64,000 bases of DNA from Sva-07 sp963747375 (GTDB taxonomy: Bacteria > Actinomycetota > Acidimicrobiia > Acidimicrobiales > Ilumatobacteraceae). The stretch covers positions 248,001 through 312,000 of the forward strand of contig CAVVFL010000011.1 in the NCBI GenBank assembly GCA_963747375.1, given 5' to 3'. Within the stretch, counting starts at the first letter, position 1, and each line of letters opens with the position of its first letter. The notes under the pieces are model-generated. The model was not told the DNA's origin and made no database searches. It saw only the letters and a program-made list of their open reading frames with translations. Shown here one piece after another: positions 44,819-54,238 of the stretch. Position numbers and translations under genes: made by a program.

Positions 44819-45568
44819 TCAGGCGGCGCCGAGCCCGCCCGTGACCTGGATGGTCTGCCCGGTCACCCAACGCGCCGCGGGCGAGGCCAGGTACACCGTC
44901 GCCGATCCGACGTCGCGAGGGGTGCCGAGACCCAGCGGCACGCGCTGGGCGACCTCGTCGATGCCGATGCCTCGCCGGTCGATGGCATCGAAGAACATCT
45001 TGGTCGGGATGATCCCGGGCGCGATCGCATTCACCCGGATGTCCGGCGCCAGTTCGACTGCCATGGTCCGGGTGAGCGAGATCACGGCGGCCTTGCACGC
45101 CGCGTAGTGACCGCCACCGGGCAGCGCCCCGAACGCGGCCATCGACGCGATGTTGATGATCGAACCCCACCGCATCTGTTCCGCCGCTGCCATCGAGCCG
45201 TTCCAGACGGCCGTGAAGTTGAGATCGACACAGCGGTCCCACTCGCCGCGCGTCAGTTCGGCCAGCGACGTGGTGCCCCCGGAGCCACCGGCGTTGTTGA
45301 CCCAGATGTCGAGATGGCCGAACTCTTCGACGGCCGCCGTCGCCAGCGAACCCAGGGCGAAGGTGTCGGTCACGTCGGTGGGGACAGCGATGGCGTTGCC
45401 CCCGGACGCTCGGATCGCTGCGGCGACGAGTTCGATCTCCTCGCTCGTCCTCGACGCCAGGACCACCGACGCGCCGGCGTCGGCGAGCGAATGCACTATC
45501 CCCTCACCGATCCCGCGACCCGCCCCCGTGACGACGGCCACCTGACCTGTCAGATCGAACTCAACCAT
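44819..45568 (-). CDS. Short-chain dehydrogenase/reductase (3-oxoacyl reductase-like)
   Basis: 249 residues, intact. VVTGAGRGIGEGIVHSLADA binds cofactor. ASRTSEE after strand two suggests NADP preference. VNNAGGSGG, NIASMAAFGALPGG with Ser, and HYAACKAAVISLTRTMA with Tyr-x3-Lys form the active site. The C-terminus VTGQTIQVTGGLG is typical of FabG-type SDRs. Adjacent to an acyl-CoA dehydrogenase, it may act on a 3-hydroxyacyl or related substrate. A short palindrome CAGTTGAACTG lies 14 bases before its ATG. Confidence 0.85.
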   Translation of the reverse strand: MVEFDLTGQVAVVTGAGRGIGEGIVHSLADAGASVVLASRTSEEIELVAAAIRASGGNAIAVPTDVTDTFALGSLATAAVEEFGHLDIWVNNAGGSGGTTSLAELTRGEWDRCVDLNFTAVWNGSMAAAEQMRWGSIINIASMAAFGALPGGGHYAACKAAVISLTRTMAVELAPDIRVNAIAPGIIPTKMFFDAIDRRGIGIDEVAQRVPLGLGTPRDVGSATVYLASPAARWVTGQTIQVTGGLGAA

Positions 45569-45581
45569 GAGACCAGTCTGA

Positions 45582-45592
45582 CAGTTGAACTG
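45582..45592. promoter_or_regulatory. Short palindrome CAGTTGAACTG upstream of the SDR gene
   Basis: Five-base arms around one central base, 14-24 bases upstream of ATG 45568. This is a position where a repressor would block transcription. No paralogous site was found in the window. Confidence 0.25.
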
Positions 45593-45647
45593 ACGGATCA
45601 CCTCGGCCGAAAATGGGCGTTCTCGAGCCCACCACGCGACGGGTCGG

Positions 45648-47121
45648 TCAGCCGGTTGCGCGTCGTCGTTCCAGGAGCGCGGTCACGGCCTTGCCGTCCG
45701 CCTGCCCCTTCGACGCTTTCATCACCGCGCCGACGAGCGCGCCGAGTGCCTTGCCCTCGCCACCGCAGTACTTGGCCCAGGCATCGGGCTGCGCGGCGAT
45801 CGCCGCGTCGACCATCGTCTCGAGCTCCGAGGTGTCCATGGCCTCGAATCCCTTCGCGGCGGCAATCGCACGTGCGTCGCCGCCCCCGTTGGCGACGATC
45901 TCGGCGAGCACCTGCTTGGCCTGGGTGGCGGTCAGTTCACCGTCGACCTCCATCCGCGTGAGCGTGGCGAGGTCAGCCGCGGGCACGGTCGGCCGCGCGC
46001 CTTCGTCGGCGAAGGCCTCCTTCACGTGGACGAGCGCCCGACCTGCATCACCGCCGGCCGCGGCCACCGCGAACACGTAGGCGTCCTGGTCGCGGTCGGT
46101 CACGACGAGGATGGCTTCGGCATCGGGACGCTGGCCCGTCGCCTCGGCCAGCTGCACCCGACGCGCGGCCGGCAGCACCGGCAGCGAGTAGCGGACGCGC
46201 TCGATCCACTCGGGGTCGGGATCGACGACGACGAGGTCGGGTTCCTGGAAGTACCGGTAGTCGTCGGCGTCCTCCTTCGACGCGCAGGGTGTGCGTACGG
46301 CCGTCGGTCTCGTTCCAGTGCCGGGTCTCCTGGCGGATGGACTCGCCGGCCTCGAGCAGGCCGACCTGGCGCTGGGCCTCGTACTCGATGGCCCGGCCGA
46401 CCGAGCGCACGGAGTTGACGTTCTTGATCTCGCAGCGCGTGCCGAACTCGGCGCCGGGCAGGCGGACACTGACGTTGGCGTCGACGCGCATCGAGCCTTC
46501 CTCCATCTTCGCGTCGGACGCGCCGACGGCGACGAGGATGGCCCGCAGTTCGTTGACGTACGCCTTGGCCTGCTCCGGGTTGCGGATGTCGGGTCGGCTC
46601 ACGATCTCGACCAACGGAACACCGGCGCGGTTGAAGTCGATCAACGAATGGTCGCTCCCATGGATGCGCCCGCCGGTCCCGCCGACGTGCGTCGACTTGC
46701 CGGTGTCCTCCTCGAGGTGCGCGCGTTCGATGCCGACACGGAATCCGTCGGGCAGGTCGAGCCACCCGTCGATGCAGATCGGCTCGTCGTACTGACTGAT
46801 CTGGTACGCCTTGGGCATGTCCGGGTAGAAGTAGTTCTTGCGGGCGAAGGTCGAACGTTGCACCGTGCAGTTCACCGCCAGGCCGAGCCGCATCGCGAGT
46901 TCGACCGCCTGACGGTTGAGCACGGGGAGCGCTCCGGGCAGGCCGAGTGTGACGGGGTCGATGTTGGTGTTCGGTTCGTCACCGAATCGGTTGGGTGAGG
47001 CCGAGAAGAGCTTCGTGCGGGTGGCGAGTTCGACGTGGACCTCGAGGCCGACGACCATCTCGTAGCCGTGGAACGTCCAGGAGGCTTCCGGCGTCAACGT
47101 GGCGCTGGTGGTCTCGCTCAT
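45648..47121 (-). CDS. gatB: Aspartyl/glutamyl-tRNA amidotransferase subunit B, one frame break
   Basis: About 490 residues. The kinase-like domain begins YEMVVGLEVHVELATRTKLF, with the metal/phosphate region FARKNYFYPDMPKAYQISQY, then HVGGTGGRIHGSDHSLIDFN and RAGVPLVEIVSRPDI. The segment SMRVDANVSVRLPG is family-specific. A one-base break near 46280 separates TDGRTHTLR from KEDADDYRYFQEPDLVVVD. The C-terminal YqeY-like tail domain ends KAVTALLERRRATG. GatB phosphorylates and, with GatA-supplied ammonia, amidates Glu-tRNA(Gln) or Asp-tRNA(Asn). Its ATG overlaps the gatA stop. Confidence 0.92.
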
Positions 47122-48566
47122 GTCGGCGCCCTCCGTTCGAGTTCGGCGGCGGTTCGGAACATCGTCGCTTCCGCCAGCGCCGGGGCGAGGATCTGCACGC
47201 CGACGGGCAGGCCGTCGTCACCGGTGCCGAACGGCACGCTCATGCCCGGCTCGCCGGTGAGGTTGGACGGGATCGTGTAGGTGTCGCAGAGGTACATCGA
47301 CATCGGATCGGACGTCTTGTCGCCGAGATGGAACGCGACTGTCGGCGATGCCGGGGTGAGCAACACGTCGGCGCGTTCGTAGGCCGCCGCGAAGTCGGCG
47401 GCGATCCGGCGCCGCACCTTGAGCGCCCGGCCGTAGTAGGCGTCGTAGTACCCGGCCGACAGCGCATAGGTACCGAGCATGATGCGGCGCTTCACCTCGG
47501 CGCCGAAGCCGTCGGTGCGTGTGGCGATGTACATCGCGTTCGTGTCGGGCGCCTCGACACGGTGCCCGAACCGCACGCCGTCGTAACGGGCGAGGTTGCT
47601 CGACGCCTCTGCGGGTGCGATCAGGTAGTAGGCGGTCAGACCGTAGGTGAACGCGGGCACTTCGACGTCGACGATCTCGGCGCCGGCGGCGCGGCAGGGC
47701 GTCGAAGGCCTGATCCATCCGCTCCACGACGTCGGGGCTGGCACCTTCGGGCAGATCGGTGATCCGGCCGACCCGCAGCCCGGCAACGCCGAAGTCGAGC
47801 TGACGGGTGATGTCGAGCGGCCCCTGACGGATCGATGTCGAGTCCATGGGGTCGTGACCCGAGATGGTCTCGAGCAGCAGCGACGCGTCGGCGACCGTGT
47901 TGGCGAACGGTCCGATCTGGTCGAGGCTCGATGCGAAGGCCACGAGCCCGTAGCGACTCACCGCACCGTACGTGGGCTTGACGCCGACCACCCCGCACAA
48001 CGCCGCCGGCTGACGGATCGAACCGCCGGTGTCGGAGCCGAGGCCGAGCGCGGCGAACCCGGCGGCCACGGCGGCGGCCGATCCACCGCTCGAGCCGCCC
48101 GGCACCCGGCTCGTGTCGTGCGGGTTGCGGGTCGGGCCGAACGCCGAGTTCTCGGTGCTCGATCCCATGGCGAACTCGTCGAGGTTCGTCTTGCCGATGA
48201 TCACTGCGCCGGCCTCGCGCAGCTTCGTGACGACCGTGGCGTCGTACGGCGGCTTCCAGCCGTCGAGGATCCTCGACGAACACGTCGTCGGGATGCCTCG
48301 GGTGCACATGTTGTCCTTGAGGGCGATGGGCACGCCTGCGAGCGGGCCGGGATCGCGCCCGACGGCGACCGCGTCGTCGATCTCGGCGGCCCGGGCGACG
48401 GGCCTCGTCGGCGAGCACGAGGTTGAAGGCGTGGATGTCGACCCTCGCGCCGTTCGATCTCGGCGAGATGACGCTCGACCACTTCGGTCGCCGTGACGAC
48501 GTTGTTGCGGACGTTCCAGGCGATGTCGGCGGCCGTCACGGGTGCTGACTCGGTCGGGTCGGCCAT
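47118..48566 (-). CDS. gatA: Aspartyl/glutamyl-tRNA amidotransferase subunit A, three frame breaks
   Basis: About 482 residues. Amidase-signature enzyme with catalytic Lys in LAGVPIALKDNMCTRGIPTT, the Gly/Ser-rich core VPGGSSGGSAAAVAAGFAAL, and nucleophile region LGSDTGGSIRQPAALCGVVG. The substrate loop is KPTYGAVSRYGLVAFASSLD, and the C-terminal segment is PFGTGDDGLPVGVQILAP. Frame breaks lie near 48448 (after EIERRE), 48405 (after VLADEAR) and 47692 (before AAGAEIVDVEVPA). Reading across them restores a complete protein, so this is most likely read error in an essential gene. It hydrolyses glutamine and channels ammonia to GatB. Its ATG overlaps the gatC stop. Confidence 0.9.
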
Positions 48567-48868
48567 CAGTCGTCCAGCCCGACGATCGGTGGCACTCGGA
48601 AGCGGCCGTCCTCGGCCGCCGGTGCCGCAGCGAGCACTTCGTCGCGGTCGAGGCAGTCCATCTCGATGTCCTCGCGCATCACATTGGCGATCGGCGTCGG
48701 ATGGGTCATCGGCTCGACGCCATCGAGGTCGAGTGCGTCGATGTCGGCGAAGTGGTCGAGCATGTCGCTGAGCTGGTGGGTCGCCTGTTGCAGTTCGTCG
48801 TCGCTCAGCGACAGCCGAGCGAGCTTGGCCACCTTCGCGACAGCCTCGGGGGTGATGCGGTCGGACAC
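48566..48868 (-). CDS. gatC: Aspartyl/glutamyl-tRNA amidotransferase subunit C
   Basis: About 100 residues, intact. It has AVAKVAKLARLSLSDDELQQ followed by LDHFADIDALDLDGVEPMTH and MREDIEMDCLDRDEVLAAAP, the whole-length GatC pattern. It wraps the GatA/GatB interface and stabilises the complex. GTG 48868 has TAGCGT eight bases upstream, and gatC-gatA-gatB follow with overlapping stop/start codons, so the trio is one transcript. This implies indirect formation of Asn-tRNA and/or Gln-tRNA. Confidence 0.92.
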   Translation of the reverse strand: MSDRITPEAVAKVAKLARLSLSDDELQQATHQLSDMLDHFADIDALDLDGVEPMTHPTPIANVMREDIEMDCLDRDEVLAAAPAAEDGRFRVPPIVGLDD

Positions 48869-48876
48869 GACCCCCA

Positions 48877-48882
48877 ACGCTA
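48877..48882 (-). promoter_or_regulatory. TANNNT -10 box (TAGCGT) of the gatCAB operon
   Basis: TAGCGT on the minus strand, eight bases before GTG 48868. Confidence 0.5.
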
Positions 48883-48917
48883 CCCGCCCCCTCCGACCCG
48901 CCCTCAACCCCCGAAAT

Positions 48918-50117
48918 TCACCCCCGAAATTCTCCTCGAGGTGCGCGCTGAGCGCGCACTGTCAGGAGAATTTCGGGCGGTGCGGAGGGTCGGGGTGTGG
49001 GGGGTGGGCCGATGTAGCGGGAGGAGGGGCGGATGAGTTTGCCGACGGCGGCCTGTTCGACGATGTGGGCGCACCAGCCGACGGTGCGACTGACCGCGAA
49101 CGTCGGCGTGAACATCGTGCGGGGCAGACCGGCTGTCTCCATCACCACGCCGGCGTAGAACTCGACGTTGCTCGGCAGGGGTCGGCCCGGCTTGAGTTCG
49201 GCAAGCGTGACGAGGATCTCGGCCTCGACGGCGATCGCGAGGTCGACGAGGTCGCCGCCGAGCCGCTCGGCCACCTCTCGAAGCAGCCCGGAACGGGGAT
49301 CGGGCGCGCGATACACGGCATGCCCGAACCCCATGATCCGACGGCCCGCATTCACCTCGCGGCGGACCCAGTCGGCGGCACCATCGACCGTCCCGATCTC
49401 GTCGAGCGCGTCGAGCGCCCGGCTCGGCGCCCCGCCGTGCAGTGGACCCGACAGCGCCCCGAGCGCCGCGCAGACGGCGTCGACGGGGTCGGCCCCCGTC
49501 GACGCGACCACACGGGCGGTGAACGTCGACGCATTGAACCCGTGGTCGATGGTGAGGATCATGTACTGCTCGACCGCGCGGGACGCAACCGGTGTCGGTA
49601 CGACGCCGGTCACCTGATGGAGGTACGAGGCGGCATGGCCGAGTGACGTATCGACCTCCACCGGCTGCTCCCCGAGGCCCAGACGATGGAGCGCAGCGAG
49701 AATCGAGGGCACCAGCGCGGCGAGCCGAAGCGTCTGCTCCCGCCGCGCACCGTCGTCGACATCGATCACGGGATCGAGCCCGAGGGTCCCGGCCGACACC
49801 GACAGCACCGCTCGGAGCTTCGCGAGCATCGACGCGTCCTGACCGGCCACGACCTCGATGACGTCACTCAACGCCGGTGGGACAACACGCAGTCGGACGA
49901 CCTCCGATCGAAAGTCCGATGCCTCGGCGGGCGTCGGGAGGCGACCGTTTCGAAGGAGGAACCACACGTCCTCGAATGAACGAGTCCTCGCAAGCGTGGT
50001 GGCATCGTGCTCGCCGTAGTGGAAGAAGCCCCGGTCACCGTCGACTGCGCCGATCGCGGTGTCGGCGGCGACGACGCCGTTGAGCCCGGCAGGCACCTCG
50101 ATGAGTTGCTGTGTCAT
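48918..50117 (-). CDS. Citrate synthase/methylcitrate synthase-like enzyme
   Basis: 399 residues. Small-domain N-terminus: GVVAADTAIGAVDGDRGFFH and LARTRSFEDVWFLLRNGRLP. Active-site segments: LSGPLHGGAPSRALDAL with His, IMGFGHAVYRAPDPRSGLL with His, and LPSNVEFYAGVVMETAGLP. In the last the usual Asp (NVDFYSG) is Glu, a variant seen in CitA-type synthases. RTVGWCAHIVEQ completes the oxaloacetate site. Residues after SRYIGPPP (about 25) are encoded by a long intergenic palindrome and are probably not part of the ancestral protein. It condenses acetyl- or propionyl-CoA with oxaloacetate. It is divergent from a second synthase gene that carries a DNA-binding domain. Confidence 0.85.
   Translation of the reverse strand: MTQQLIEVPAGLNGVVAADTAIGAVDGDRGFFHYGEHDATTLARTRSFEDVWFLLRNGRLPTPAEASDFRSEVVRLRVVPPALSDVIEVVAGQDASMLAKLRAVLSVSAGTLGLDPVIDVDDGARREQTLRLAALVPSILAALHRLGLGEQPVEVDTSLGHAASYLHQVTGVVPTPVASRAVEQYMILTIDHGFNASTFTARVVASTGADPVDAVCAALGALSGPLHGGAPSRALDALDEIGTVDGAADWVRREVNAGRRIMGFGHAVYRAPDPRSGLLREVAERLGGDLVDLAIAVEAEILVTLAELKPGRPLPSNVEFYAGVVMETAGLPRTMFTPTFAVSRTVGWCAHIVEQAAVGKLIRPSSRYIGPPPTPRPSAPPEILLTVRAQRAPRGEFRG
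48923..48977. repeat. Stacked palindrome overlapping the 3' end of the citrate synthase gene
   Basis: Outer arms CCCGAAATTCTCCT (48923-48936) and AGGAGAATTTCGGG (48964-48977) are perfect. Inside, GTGCGCGCT (48941-48949) and AGCGCGCAC (48951-48959) form a second perfect stem. A partial extra copy of the left arm (CCCGAAATTCA) lies at 48910-48920. The element supplies the last codons and stop of the synthase gene. Confidence 0.7.
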
Positions 50118-50148
50118 GCACAGAGTGTCCGCCGGTCAACCGCCTCGA

Positions 50149-50190
50149 TCAACGTTGATTCGATCAACGTTGACGACATCAACCGGTTGA
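50149..50190. promoter_or_regulatory. Three operator-like palindromes between divergent citrate synthase genes
   Basis: TCAACGTTGA occurs at 50149-50158 and 50164-50173, and TCAACCGGTTGA at 50179-50190. A half-site GTCAACCG lies near 50135. Centres are spaced 15 and 16 bp, in an 87-bp spacer with both start codons at its ends. The obvious candidate to bind is the HTH domain of the neighbouring synthase. Confidence 0.65.
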
Positions 50191-50204
50191 CGCAGGATGG
50201 AGCG

Positions 50205-51357
50205 GTGAGCACTCTCATCCGATCGACCGAGGCCGCCGCGGTGCTGAACGTGTCGAAGCCGACGCTGTACGCATACGTGAGTCGAGGCCGGCTCACACGC
50301 ACGACCGCGGCCGACGGGCGAACCTCGCTGTTCGCCCGCGACGAGGTCGAGCGCCTCGCCCAGCGGAGTCGTCGCACACCGACCGGGCCGCGACCGACCA
50401 TCGACGTGCAGATCTCCTCGGATGTCACCACGATCGACGAATCGTCGGTGCGCTATCTCGGCCACGACGTCGTCGGCCTCGCGGCGGAGTCATCGTTTCG
50501 AGGACGTCGCCGAGCTGCTCTGGTCGGACGGGACCGGACCGGTTCCGTCAGCGACGAACTGGCCGGCGATCTCGGCAGCCGACCGCGCCGACCTCGCACC
50601 GGTTGCCGCCCTGGCGATGTCGCCGATCGCACGGATCGCGACCGCGTCGCACCTCCTCGGAGCGCGTCATCCCGATGATTCCCCGGGCGACGCGGCGCGA
50701 CGGCTTCTCCTCGCCGCCCCCGACGTCCTCGGATCGATCCGCCGGACCGGGCGCTACGCCCACCGCATCGCCGCTGCGTGGCGGCGTCGCCCGACACCCG
50801 AGCTCGTCGACGCGATCGACTCCGCACTCGTCCTGCTCGCCGACCACGAGTTGGCGACGAGCACCCTCGCCGTCCGCATCGCTGCATCGGCGCGAACCTC
50901 ACCCTCGGCGGCTTTTGCCGCTGGGTTGGCGACCATGGAGGGCGACCTGCACGGTGCCGCGTCTGCGGAGGCGCATCGGTTTCTCGACATGTGCGCCCAG
51001 ACCGAGCCGGGGGCCGTCATCGCCCAGCTGCGGTCCGATCGTCGCCCGGTCGCGGGGTTCGGCCACAAGGTCTACCGGGGCGTCGATCCGAGATTCCCAC
51101 CATTGCTCGACTGCGTGCGTCGACTCGACAAGGACACGGTCGCGCTCGTCGATGCCGTCGTGACGGAGGCGGGTCGCGTGATGGTCCACCAACCGAACGT
51201 GGATCTTGCGCTCGGGGCACTGACGAGAGCGGCCGGCCTCGAGCCGAACACGCCGATCTTCGCCATTGCACGAATCGCCGGTTGGGGCGCCCACTACGCC
51301 GAGGAGATCGGCGAGTCGCCCCTTCGTTTCCGCGGCGTGGCGACACCGGCACGCTGA
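50205..51357 (+). CDS. Citrate synthase with N-terminal helix-turn-helix domain, one frame break
   Basis: About 384 residues. Residues 1-55 are an excisionase/MerR-type winged HTH: STEAAAVLNVSKPTLYAYVS, then RGRLTRTTAADGRTSLFARD. The synthase part runs from VRYLGHDVVGLAAESS; after a one-base break near 50490 come FEDVAELLWSDGTG, MEGDLHGAASAEAHRFLDM with His, VAGFGHKVYRGVDPRFPPL with His, HQPNVDLALGALTRAAGL with Asp, and ARIAGWGAHYAEEI. All three catalytic positions look intact, so it may be both enzyme and regulator. GTG 50205 has GGATGGAG upstream as ribosome binding site. The stop overlaps the alkD-like start (TGATG). Confidence 0.85.
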
Positions 51358-52016
51358 TGATGTCCGTGGACGCGCTCCGGTACGACCTCGAGGCGGTCGC
51401 CGATCCGTCGGCTGCACCAGCGATGGCCGCCTACATGAAGCATCGATTCGAGTTCATGGGGATCAAGACCACCCAACGCCGGCTGGCAACGAAGCCGACG
51501 ATGGCCCGAGCTCGTCGAGCGAGCGGCGACGACCTCGTTGCCTTCGCCCGCGACTGCTGGAACGAGCCGGAGCGCGAATTCCAGTACGTCGGCCTCGACG
51601 CGTTGAGCGCGAACGTCGCCCGGCTCGAGTCACGACACCTCGCCGACGTCGAGGAGTTGATCAGCGCTCGCTCGTGGTGGGACACCGTCGACGGCCTCGC
51701 CGGATGGTGCGTGGGCGGACTCGTTCGCGCCGACCGCACGTTGGTCACCTCGACGGACCGTTGGATCGAGGACGACGACATCTGGCTGGCGCGTTCGGCG
51801 ATCCTCCACCAGCTCCGGTGGGGAGCCGACACCGATGCCGACCGGCTGTTCGACTACTCGCTGCGCCGCTCCACCGACACCGAGTTCTTCATCCGCAAGG
51901 CGATCGGTTGGGCGCTGCGTCAGTACGCCCGCACCGATCCGGATGCCGTCCGGGCGTTCGTCGACGACCACGAGTTCTCCGGCCTCACCCGCCGAGAGGC
52001 CCTCAAACACCTCTGA
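51357..52016 (+). CDS. DNA alkylation repair protein (AlkD-like HEAT-repeat glycosylase)
   Basis: 219 residues, intact. It opens with MAAYMKHRFEFMGIKTTQRR, the AlkD signature with its KxxxxGIxxxxRR pattern. HEAT-like helices follow: LVAFARDCWNEPEREFQYVG, SRHLADVEELISARSWWDTV with the Trp/Asp active-site region, DDIWLARSAILHQLRWGADT, and TEFFIRKAIGWALRQYARTD. AlkD enzymes excise bulky N3/N7-alkylated bases without base flipping. The conserved catalytic Asp-Trp pair is visible (SWWDTVDGLAG). It overlaps the synthase stop, so it is translated from the same message; the reason for that pairing is not obvious. Confidence 0.87.
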   Translation: MMSVDALRYDLEAVADPSAAPAMAAYMKHRFEFMGIKTTQRRLATKPTMARARRASGDDLVAFARDCWNEPEREFQYVGLDALSANVARLESRHLADVEELISARSWWDTVDGLAGWCVGGLVRADRTLVTSTDRWIEDDDIWLARSAILHQLRWGADTDADRLFDYSLRRSTDTEFFIRKAIGWALRQYARTDPDAVRAFVDDHEFSGLTRREALKHL

Positions 52017-52035
52017 TCGGCGGTCGCCCGGCGGG

Positions 52036-54123
52036 TCACAGCCCTCGGAGGTGGAACAGCACGGCCGACTCGGGGTTCAGAACCGGTGGTCGGAGCCCGT
52101 GAGCGGCCAGTTGGCGACCCGACAACTCCACGCCCTCGGTGAGCCACGCTGGTTGACCGGCGGCCAGGCCCCACCGTTCACGTGGTAGTGCGACATGCTC
52201 GGCCCGGTAGATGCGCTCGGGATCGAGGCCCGGCAGCCGGAGCGCGGGCGGCGTGAGGCTCGGCGCCGTGGTCAGCTGCGCGAACGACACCAGGGCTTCC
52301 GAGCGGTCCGGCGCGTACACACCGTGAGCGCAGTACGGCGCCTCGGTGTCGAAACGCACCGAGTCGCCACTGTGCAGGAGCGAACGGAAGCGCTTGTGCA
52401 GGGCAATCGCCGCCGCGAGCGACTCGCGATCGCGCTCGTCGAGCTTGGTGACATCCCACTCCACGCCGAGGTGCCCGAACAGCGCCGTCGCCGCCCGAAA
52501 CGCGAGCGTGTGCACCCGACCCGTCGTGTGGGCTCGGGTCGGGCCGATGTGAGCACCCATCACCTCGGGCGGGATCAGCATCGAGGCGCCGCGTTGGATG
52601 GTCTGGCGTTCGAGCGCATCGTTGCAGTCGCTCGTCCACACCCGCTCGGTTCGTCTGAGGATCTCGAGGTCGACCCGGCCGCCACCGCTCGCACACGACT
52701 CGAACTCGACCGTCGGATGCCGGACCCGCAACTCGTCGAGCAGCGCATACAGCGCGACCGTCTGGGAGTGGGTCCCTGCGGCACCATCGGAGCCGGACCC
52801 CTGCACATGGTCGCGGTTCATGTCCCACTTCACGTAGGAGATGTCGTGATCGCGAAGCAGTGCATCGAGCAAGCCGAGGACGTGGGCGAACGCGTCGGGG
52901 CGAGCGAGGTCGAGCACGAGCTGATTGCGCCCGAGCACCGGCTCGTAGCCGTCGGTCGTCAGGGCCCAATCCGGGTGCTCCCGCATCAGCTCGCTGTCCG
53001 GGTTCACCATCTCGGGCTCGACCCAGATTCCGAACTCCATTCCGAGCCCGGTCACGTGACCGACGAGCGGTGCCAACCCGTTCGGATACACGTCGGTCGA
53101 CACCCACCAGTCGCCGAGCCCCGACGTGTCGTCGCGTCGCGATCCGAACCATCCGTCGTCGAGCACGAACCGCTCCACACCGACGGACGCGGCGACGTCG
53201 GCGAGCTCACACAACCGGTCGGTGTCGTGATCGAAATAGACGGCCTCCCAGGTGTTCAGCAGGACCGGCCGCGGAGTGGTCGGATGGGCGGGGCTCGACC
53301 GCGCAACTCGATGAAACCCCCACGTGGCCGGAGTGAGACCTCGGTCCGAGTACACCGCGACCACCGCGGGCGTGGAGTACGACTCGCCTGCTTCGAGCAC
53401 GATCTCACCGGGATGCAACAGCTCGCCGGCCTGCACGTATCGGCGGCCGTCGGCGAGTCGCTCGGCGAGCATCGTGTGATTCGCGCTCCAGGCGAGGTGA
53501 ACGCCCCAGACCTCGCCATTCCATTCGCCGAAGCCACCGGTGCCGGCGAAGAGCAGCGGCGGACGCTCGTGCGACGTGCGTCCTCGCTGGTTCTCCGACA
53601 GCATCGAACCGCCCGCCCACGAGGACCGGACGGGATGGAACTCGCGTGCCCAACGACCATCGAAACGCAGGAGTTCGTCGGCCTCGGCGGGCAGTGGCAG
53701 CGTGATCGTCAGCGCATCGAGCGAGTACCGGCGAGCTGCGGTGTTGGTCAACGTCGCCGTCACCGTCAGGGCGTCGCCGACATCGATCGTGGTCACGAGC
53801 CGGAGTTCGGCTCGCTCGTCGATCGACTCGACGATCAACACCTGACCATCGCTGCGATGTGCGACGGTGGCGAAGCGAGGCGACCACGAACGACCACCGG
53901 CTCGCCGACCCAGAAGTCCTGGTCGACCGGGGAAACCGTCGGCATGCAAGGGCACCACGCCGACCGGGGCCACCTGACCCATCGCGCCCGCCACGTCGGG
54001 GCGCTCGAGCGCCCCGGCCATCGCGAGGACATCGACGTCGGCCCCCAGCGACGCACCCCAGTGGACGATCGTCGGAACGCCGGTGGCCACATCGACCACG
54101 ACATCGAACGACGGGCCGGTCAT
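52036..54123 (-). CDS. Alpha-galactosidase (glycoside hydrolase family 36)
   Basis: About 695 residues, intact. An N-terminal beta-sandwich domain precedes the catalytic barrel. GH36 signature motifs: VLLNTWEAVYFDHDTDRL, FVLDDGWFGSRRDD, nucleophile Asp in DISYVKWDMNRDHVQ, and acid/base Asp in ERVWTSDCNDALERQ, with GAHIGPTRAHTTGRVH after it. There is no signal peptide, so intracellular action on imported alpha-galactosides (melibiose, raffinose type) is likely. ATG 54123 is used; a GTG at 54147 would add eight residues. It is divergent from a sugar-type ABC ATPase gene, which may power the uptake of its substrates. Confidence 0.88.
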   Translation of the reverse strand: MTGPSFDVVVDVATGVPTIVHWGASLGADVDVLAMAGALERPDVAGAMGQVAPVGVVPLHADGFPGRPGLLGRRAGGRSWSPRFATVAHRSDGQVLIVESIDERAELRLVTTIDVGDALTVTATLTNTAARRYSLDALTITLPLPAEADELLRFDGRWAREFHPVRSSWAGGSMLSENQRGRTSHERPPLLFAGTGGFGEWNGEVWGVHLAWSANHTMLAERLADGRRYVQAGELLHPGEIVLEAGESYSTPAVVAVYSDRGLTPATWGFHRVARSSPAHPTTPRPVLLNTWEAVYFDHDTDRLCELADVAASVGVERFVLDDGWFGSRRDDTSGLGDWWVSTDVYPNGLAPLVGHVTGLGMEFGIWVEPEMVNPDSELMREHPDWALTTDGYEPVLGRNQLVLDLARPDAFAHVLGLLDALLRDHDISYVKWDMNRDHVQGSGSDGAAGTHSQTVALYALLDELRVRHPTVEFESCASGGGRVDLEILRRTERVWTSDCNDALERQTIQRGASMLIPPEVMGAHIGPTRAHTTGRVHTLAFRAATALFGHLGVEWDVTKLDERDRESLAAAIALHKRFRSLLHSGDSVRFDTEAPYCAHGVYAPDRSEALVSFAQLTTAPSLTPPALRLPGLDPERIYRAEHVALPRERWGLAAGQPAWLTEGVELSGRQLAAHGLRPPVLNPESAVLFHLRGL

Positions 54124-54227
54124 CGCAACGAGATCTGACACCGGCACAGTTCAGCATGTGTGGCAATGGGCGCCACCAACGGCCAAGATGTGGATGTTGC
54201 AGAGTTTGCGACGCACACGAAGGTCGC

Positions 54228-54234
54228 AGGAGGA
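54228..54234 (+). promoter_or_regulatory. Shine-Dalgarno AGGAGGA deciding a TTG start
   Basis: AGGAGGA lies four bases before TTG 54239. It is one of few strong ribosome binding sites in the window and supports the TTG rather than upstream in-frame codons. Confidence 0.65.
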
Positions 54235-54238
54235 TTCG

